Shown here: in pieces, positions 57,923 to 64,000 of the stretch
How positions within the stretch are numbered: position 1 is the stretch's first letter
Layout: the number at the start of each line of letters is the position of its first letter
DNA from: Xylogone sp. PMI_703
Lineage: Eukaryota; Ascomycota; Leotiomycetes
Length of the DNA stretch: 64,000 nucleotides
Direction of reading: 5' to 3'
NCBI GenBank assembly: GCA_021399445.1
Contig: JAJTUQ010000001.1
Coordinates: forward strand, 2,356,001 to 2,420,000
The notes under the pieces: generated by a model
Database searches by the model: none
The model's input: the letters and a program-made list of their open reading frames with translations, nothing else
Told to the model about the DNA's origin: nothing
Made by a program: the position numbers and the translations under genes

Positions 57923-59218
57923 ATGCCTAAGATAGCAAAGATTGAATATTTCCGCGTCCCTCCACGGTGGCTTTTCGTCAAAATAACGGATGATGCGGGG
58001 AATGTAGGCTGGGGAGAAGCTTCTCTGGAAGGTCATACCCAAGCCGTAGAGGGTTGCTTGGATGCTTATGCCGAGCGATATGCTGGAATGGATGCTGAGT
58101 ATGGCAATATTCTTGTAGTAACTTTCAATACTGATATATCTGTAGCGATATTGAGCATATATGGCAGATGAGCTGGCGGCTTGGTTTCTATCGAGGAGGC
58201 CCAGTTTTCATGAGTGCAATGGCTGGAATTGACATTGCGCTTTGGGATCTCAAAGGCAAGATTCAATAATTCAGTCTATGGTATAAGTTGTACTTATAAT
58301 CTCTAGCAAGAAGATTGGGAGTACCAATATACCAGCTATTAGGCGGAAAAGTGCGGGACAAGATCAAAGTTTACGCCTGGATAGGCGGAGATAGGCCATC
58401 AGATGTTGAAGCTCAAGCGTTCGTATCATTGAGCCTTCTTATATGTTATTAGTTATTAACAAAAGAATAGAAAAGCAAGGAGGTCTCAAGGCTTCACATC
58501 AGTAAAAATGAACGGCACAGAAGATCTAGGTTGGTTAGATTCTCCGTCGGCTTTGGACAGCTGTGTCGAGAGAGTACGCACTGTTAGAGCCTTGGGAATG
58601 GATGCTGGTGTTGATTTTCATGGGCGTGTTCACAAACCAATGGCAAAACAACTCGCCAAGTTACTTGAACCTCACCGACCCCTGTTCATCGAGGAGCCGC
58701 TACTCTCAGAGCATATGGATGGTATTAAAGCATTATCCCAAACAACAAGCATCCCAATAGCCCTTGGTGAACGCCTTTATAGTAGATGGGATGTTCGGCC
58801 ATTTCTCCAATCTGGAGCAGTTGACATCCTACAACCTGACATCTCTCACTGTGGAGGAATCTCAGAGATGCGACGTATCGCCGCTATGGCCGAGACATAC
58901 GATGTTGCGCTTGCACCCCACTGCCCACTTGGTCCAATTGCTCTTGCTGCAAACGTCCAGGTCGCTGCAGCTACACCAAACTTCGTCATTCAAGAGATGA
59001 GCCTTGGAATTCATTATAATGCTGGGAGCCAAGACCTTACTAGCTATACACACAATCCTGAAGTCTGGAATGTGAAGGATGGCTACATTGACCTGATGAG
59101 AGGTCCTGGTCTTGGAATAGAAGTTGATGAAGAGCAGGTAAGGAAGCTATCAGTAGACGCTAAAGCTTGGGTCAGCCCTGGATTTATAGGTCCTGGAGGA
59201 GAGGTGCGTGAATGGTAA
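57923..59218 (+). CDS. Mandelate racemase/enolase-superfamily dehydratase, D-galactonate dehydratase-like
   Basis: Exons 57923-58098, 58146-58255, 58307-58418 and 58471-59218 give 381 aa, nearly the length of E. coli DgoD (382). Expected catalytic residues are in place: D181 and H183 (VDFHGR), E207 (FIEEPL), E233 (ALGERL) and H283 (APHCPLGP). The barrel starts [10 protein letters not shown] and the cap has [25 protein letters not shown]. The second intron begins GCAAGA, a GC-AG intron. The family dehydrates sugar acids to 2-keto-3-deoxy acids. D-galactonate is the best guess. L-rhamnonate, relevant to the pectin genes in this window, is an alternative. Confidence 0.88.
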
Positions 59219-59811
59219 AACCAGCGATAAGTTCAAATACATATAGTTTCACCACCATTACCCACCCCCTATGTACCACCTTTCTCTCTGGATGATGTAC
59301 AATAATGAGTGTGATGTTTTAAGCATCTTTGTTTAATTTCAAGTTTTATCTGATAGGTGAAAGATAAATTGGAGTGTTACGTGTGCATATGTGAGTTTAT
59401 ACATAAAATTCCATATCGTTGCTTTTCTTTTCATGGGGAATTATGGAGCTCCAACAGCTGTAATAACGATATTTGTGCCCCAGGCGCCTAAACCATCTTC
59501 TTTTACTATACAAAGCTCGTGTGGACCTTCTCTTATCTTGCAGACTAGGGTGGGCGACTAACAGCTGTCATAAGTTTCATACAGCCAACAGAAATTGTTG
59601 GGCACAGGTTACTAGTCATTAGCATCATCTGATAATAGGAGACTCAGCCAATGACGAGGGAAGGTTGGACAGAATATGCTGAAATAATCCAAATAAGTAA
59701 CCCGCTGAAGACTGAAGGCTAAGAGCCCAATTCGGATTAGGGTTACGTTCGAGTATTAAGTTGGAAAGAACATAATTAGCTTAACACTTATCCCAGATCA
59801 TACCGACGGAC
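59219..59811. other. Convergent intergenic region, nothing recognised
   Basis: Between the dehydratase and regulator 3' ends. No feature seen. Confidence 0.4.
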
Positions 59812-61909
59812 TCAGTCCTGCTGAGATAAGTTCCATTCGTCCTTAAGGAACTCGATTTCAGAATCCACATGTAATCCGCTTAACTGATGAATGCGACTCA
59901 GTGTTTCAATCATGGTCATTTGCTGCGATCCATGACTCATCCGCTTTGCTGCTACTAGCAGGCTGGCTAGTAATAACGGATCTAAGGCCTCCGAGAAGAC
60001 GTTATTGGTTGCAATCCCAGCAATATGTTGTGCGTGCCATACAGCAGATACCGATGATGTGCGGTCCGTAGATGGTTTTACTAGTCTTGGTTTGTGGCTA
60101 AGAAGGGTAAGGCAGGAAACATGGTGAGCAATGTTAGCCATTAAGGCAAGTGGTGTTGTAAAGAGAATTAGTGGAAATGAGCAGTCATCGAGAATAGCCT
60201 CGGAATCTGTTCCGGGCCCTTGAAAATTGAGAACAGGTTGTAACTCAGGCGGTCGTTGAGTAAACCATCTTTGAGTTTCTAACCATACGACTTTCCATCG
60301 TTCTAAGACCGGTAAGCTTTTTAGAGAAGATATGAAGTTAGAGCCAACATCCGCGTCATGGTCGGCAGCATCTTCTTTATTATTAAACGAAATTGAAAGA
60401 GAGCAATGTAAAAGAAATATTGAGCGTCGGAAATAGTTTTCGAGACTCCTGTGAAAATCAAATGCCTGATCTGGATCCTCCAGCTGAAGAATTGGCTGTC
60501 TTGAAGATATTATAGCAGATGCAAGATCTGGTGTATCTCTGTAAGCGGATATTTCGAGGTTGACGAAGGTGTGATACCTTACCCATTCTCGACCATAGCC
60601 AGTACATCGCTCTGGAAATCTTGGAGTCGAGGTATTGCATATTAAGTCCTCTAAGGACATTCATATTTTCAACCACAACCTTTCTCCATTCACATGGCGA
60701 AGAAGATATGAAGTCTGTGAGAGCACGAAGCCAATGGGCAAAAAACTCTGGAATGTCAAAAGGGGGAGCCATCTCCTCCCTCGTCCACCCATCCTGGCTC
60801 ATAACTTGCATTGAATTCAGAGCTTCTGTATCTGAGTCTATTGATAGTAATTGTTTTCGAGCCGATACTTTTAAAATGGCTTGCTGTACAGTGGCACTTT
60901 GTTTGAACACTTGCAGAATTTCCATACCTAATGTTTGCTCTAGATCTCCTAGATCAAGCCAAGGAGCTACGTTGTAGCGATAGAATTGGAGAAGATTTAT
61001 CTCAAGCTCCTCCTTTGCTAAAGAGCCAGTAGTTGCCTGTACTGTGTCTCTAGATGGCGTAGATGCGCCACCTATTTGATATGGAATAATATCTTGGCTT
61101 GACAGGGCATATTGGATGGCGTTTCTCTCTGACACAGGTGGGTGAGTCCATTCTTGTATGACTTCATATCGGCCAGCATTTGCTGGGGTGCCCAAAGCTT
61201 CCGGTGAGATTGTAACCCGTGGAGCGTCCGCAGATGTTTCAACAATAGCAGCAAAATCATTCGATTGATATATCGGCGACACACGCTCGACTGTGATTGA
61301 CTCATCATTAGTCAGGTCAACATCACCTCTGAATACGCCTGGGCTTGCCACATAGTCCTCCCGGTTGATAATGTGGGAAATTGACGGGAGGTTTATAGCG
61401 TGCGATGGACTCTCTGCATTTGTTTTTGGAGTCTCAGCTGGTGAAGGCTCAAATATCTCCGTAGTATCATTCTCCGCGTCAGAATCATCCACGAACTAGT
61501 AATTCATGAGTCTTTGAGATGTGTCACTCCGCTACTTCATAAACACACCTTGATTCGTTTATATCCAGGGGTGCCGTTTAGTGATTTGGCCTCAGAACTT
61601 GACAACCCTGAGGCGTTAGACTTGAGGAAGGTAACTTGAATCCCATATCGACAAGATAGACCTTTCTCGCTACATCTGCGACATTTAGGCTTCGTTTCAT
61701 CACCTGCAAAAAGTGGGGCAAATTTAGTATCTGCTTGAGTCCTAGTATAGAAATTGAAAATAATGTTGAAGTGTATATCAAATACATTGACTAACTGATT
61801 GGATAAAGAACTCACATTTACGTCTTCTAGAACGGCATGTCAAACACCCCGTTCGAACTCGCCGTCTTGGAGCCTGCTGGGATTCTGTTTGTGGTGCCTC
61901 ATTAGGCAT
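59812..61909 (-). CDS. Zn2Cys6 transcription factor, DUF3468-like body
   Basis: Exons 61909-61816, 61703-61549, 61495-60583 and 60536-59812 give 628 aa. The zinc cluster is C22-x2-C25-x6-C32-x6-C39-x2-C42-x6-C49, with intron 1 inside the third cysteine codon. A Pro/Ser/Thr-rich linker follows, then the fungal regulatory domain (INLLQFYRYNVAPWLDLGD, ISRAMYWLWSRM). The last intron (46 nt, acceptor ACAGAG) joins WLWSRM to DTPDLASAII. Read unspliced, the gene would look frameshifted near 60580. It diverges from the aldo/keto reductase and converges on the dehydratase, so it may control both. Confidence 0.85.
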
Positions 61910-62455
61910 GCTGACCTCAAAAGGCTCTCATGCACCACCAGATAATCTACACCAAACAATTACCACTTCATAGGTGAAATGCTAAAATTGGAGCCAAAAA
62001 TGTGAGATCGTAGAGTTGAGGCTCCAGCTTCCCTAAAAGTAGGTCACTCCATCATAAAGGATCCACGTTTTTCCGGGGCCTCCACCTGCCAAAGAGCGAG
62101 ATCGGAAAATGGGATTGCGCTTTGGCCAATATCGGCATTTAACCTCGCTCCCACCTTCCGTAATTGGTAACTCTAAGCACCACTATCCTCCTCTAACCAA
62201 CGATACTCAGTTTCCAGGGTATGCGAATATGTTTAAGCAATGCCCCACAGTAGGATCCCAAGGTCCTCAAGTGGATAAGAGATAGTCCAGGTAGTGTAGA
62301 GCCCTGGTGTCTAAGAAGCTCAATTGAGATGTGTATTTAGGAGTTTTAGCTTTATATGATTTTTGTTTTTGGATTTTAAGGATCTTATCCAGGTACATCT
62401 TTCACTGCCCAAGAACCTAGATATCATAGATCACATAAATTGCTTTGTTTAAGAC
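61910..62455. promoter_or_regulatory. Divergent promoter of regulator and aldo/keto reductase
   Basis: 546 bp between divergent starts. No clear paired CGG site, and TATA-like TTATATGATT occurs near 62352 toward the reductase. Confidence 0.4.
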
Positions 62456-63565
62456 ATGGCAACTTCCAAGGTAATAACATTAGCTTCCGGACATCAAATG
62501 CCTCTGGTTGGCTTTGGACTATGGAAAGTTAATAGAGACACTTGTGCGGATACCGTATATGAGGTTTGTTGTGACTATTATTTTGTTATCCTTTAACTGA
62601 CATGGTAAAGGCCATCAAAACTGGTTATCGCCTCTTCGATGGTGCCTATGATTACCAGAATGAAGCTGAAGCTGGTGCTGGTATTAGACGGGCTATATCT
62701 GAGGGTATCGTCAAAAGAGAGGACATATTCATCACGACCAAGCTCTGGAATAATTATCATGCTAAAGAACATACCCTCGAAATGGGCAGAAAGCAGAATA
62801 AGACTTGGGGGCTCGGCTACATTGACCTCTTTCTGATTCATTTTCCATGCGCTCTGGAATACATCAGCCCAGAAAAAAGAAGATATCCTGTAAGTATTGA
62901 CGCTATGAGTACAGAGATTTGAAATCTTTGAATAAGCTGTAATTAAACTGATCAACGTTTATTAGGCGTGGTGGATGGATGATGCCGGCACTGTCAAGAA
63001 AGCCAATGTTCCCATCCACGAGACCTGGCAAGCCATGGAATCACTTGTCGATGAAGGTATCGCCCATTCAATTGGAATTTCCAATGCCCAAGCCCAACTT
63101 CTTTATGACATGCAAACCTACGCACGGCATCCAATTTCTTCTCTACAAATTGAACATCATCCCTACCTTGTACAGGCAGAGCTTATCGCCATGGCACAAG
63201 AGAATAACATTGCTGTAACTGCTTATTCATCGTTTGGGCCACAGAGCTTTTTAGAACTGGGGCCTGATTTCCGGAAACGGGCTGTAGATACGCCCTTACT
63301 ATTTGACCATGAAGTTGTGAGATCAATTTCAAAACGATGTGGGAGGACTCCTGCCCAAGTTTTACTTAGATGGGCTACACAGAGAGGCATAGCGGTTATT
63401 CCAAAGTCAAATAATCAAACTAGGTTGAAGGAAAACTTGGATGTTGCCGATGGATGGGAGCTACAAAAGGACGAGCTGGAGGCAATTAGTGCTTTAGATA
63501 AAGGCTTGAGGTTTAACGATCCTGGATTTTACTTGCCGAACTATCCATTACGTATATTCGCCTGA
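62456..63565 (+). CDS. Aldo/keto reductase, D-xylose reductase type
   Basis: Exons 62456-62563, 62611-62889 and 62966-63565 give 328 aa. The AKR tetrad is D46, Y51, K80 and H113, each offset by three from the numbering of yeast xylose reductases. The cofactor loop IPKSNN and the C-terminal block [15 protein letters not shown] are also those of xylose reductases. Family enzymes reduce D-xylose, L-arabinose, D-galactose or related aldoses to alditols with NAD(P)H in the cytosol. The C-terminal residues [12 protein letters not shown] differ from the common end, so the preferred sugar may differ. It diverges from the regulator at 61909. Confidence 0.92.
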
Positions 63566-64000
63566 GAGATAGAGTACAGTTTATAATATCATTAAGTTCG
63601 CTATTTATTATTTATAAGTGACTAGATTCATTCTTCTCGGAATACTTTGCTACATTATCATGACCTTGTAATGAAGTCATTAAGAGGCGAGGTACTTATA
63701 TATAAGTTCTTTGACTAGGAAAATTAAAATACCAATGAAATCTTTTGACTACAATCCAAATTTTTAGATATGTCGATTATTGGGATTAGAAACATTAGTA
63801 TGAATACTGATGATAAACTTTTTGTAGAATTTGAAAACCTATCATAGTACGCCGATAATTCTGCTCTCGACCCCTCTATCACCCCTCCTTCGAAAACACA
63901 GCTGCCAAGTCTTGCCATCAATATGAGATCTGCTTTGACTCCCCAGTTTGAGAGTTGAACCCCTCCAGCGCTTACAACTTCCAAACTTGGCCCCCCACTA
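63566..64000. other. Window end, nothing supportable
   Basis: A minus frame of 86 codons (63984-63724) has no recognisable family and may be chance or the tail of a gene outside the window. Confidence 0.4.

Noticed and set aside
60537..60582. Apparent frameshift in the third zinc-cluster gene
   Set aside because: A 46-nt intron ending ACAGAG restores the expected WLWSRM-DTPDLASA continuity.
63724..63984. Minus-strand ORF at the window end
   Set aside because: No family recognised. It could be the tail of a gene beyond the window, but this cannot be supported from what is visible.
1..64000. CRISPR arrays, bacterial operons, rRNA or tRNA genes
   Set aside because: Spliced fungal genes throughout. 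I saw no spacer-repeat array, and I did not find a convincing tRNA cloverleaf, though I could not run a dedicated scan.

Overview
The window is nuclear DNA from a filamentous ascomycete (Pezizomycotina). The evidence is spliced genes with short 45-110 bp introns (GT-AG with CTAAC/CTGAC-like branch sites), several Zn2Cys6 transcription factors, a HET-domain gene, fungal CAZymes, and long AT-rich gaps between genes. I cannot name the genus. I rebuilt exons by hand from splice signals and protein-family continuity. All gene models below are translatable end to end, but none is checked against RNA.

Layout. 0.3-1.3 kb: a five-exon dienelactone hydrolase. 1.95-2.68 kb: a small inverted-repeat element carrying a near-perfect 15-bp minisatellite. 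3.8-12.5 kb: a rhamnogalacturonan-I utilisation cluster with two secreted PL4 lyases, a cytosolic GH105 unsaturated uronyl hydrolase and a Dal5-type MFS transporter. 13.2-22.8 kb: a PhyH-type dioxygenase, a GFA-type enzyme, a benzaldehyde-lyase-like ThDP enzyme ending in a peroxisomal -SHL signal, and an acyl-CoA ligase. 24.5-40.1 kb: flavin monooxygenase, TauD-type dioxygenase, Mup1-like amino-acid permease, HET protein, a decayed membrane-protein gene, O-methyltransferase, NmrA/isoflavone-reductase-like protein and a Zn2Cys6 regulator. 40.6-42.3 kb: a secreted metallophosphatase with several CACGTG boxes upstream.

43.0-51.2 kb is a maltose (MAL) cluster: a MalR-like regulator divergent from a MalP-like permease, followed by a GH13 maltase. 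Then come an RTA1-family membrane protein, another Zn2Cys6 factor and a DUF899 protein. 57.9-63.6 kb is a sugar or sugar-acid module: a DgoD-like dehydratase, a Zn2Cys6 regulator and a divergent xylose-reductase-type aldo/keto reductase.

How they may work together. The RG-I and MAL groups are ordinary nutrient clusters, each pairing extracellular or intracellular hydrolysis with uptake. The 13-40 kb stretch is the least explained. It has activation (ligase), hydroxylation (PhyH, TauD, FMO), C-C lyase/ligase (ThDP), methylation and reduction enzymes plus a regulator and a permease, but no PKS, NRPS, terpene synthase or DMATS. It could be a non-canonical small-molecule pathway, or an alpha-oxidation-like route of ligase, 2-hydroxylase and ThDP lyase. 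That reading is inference.
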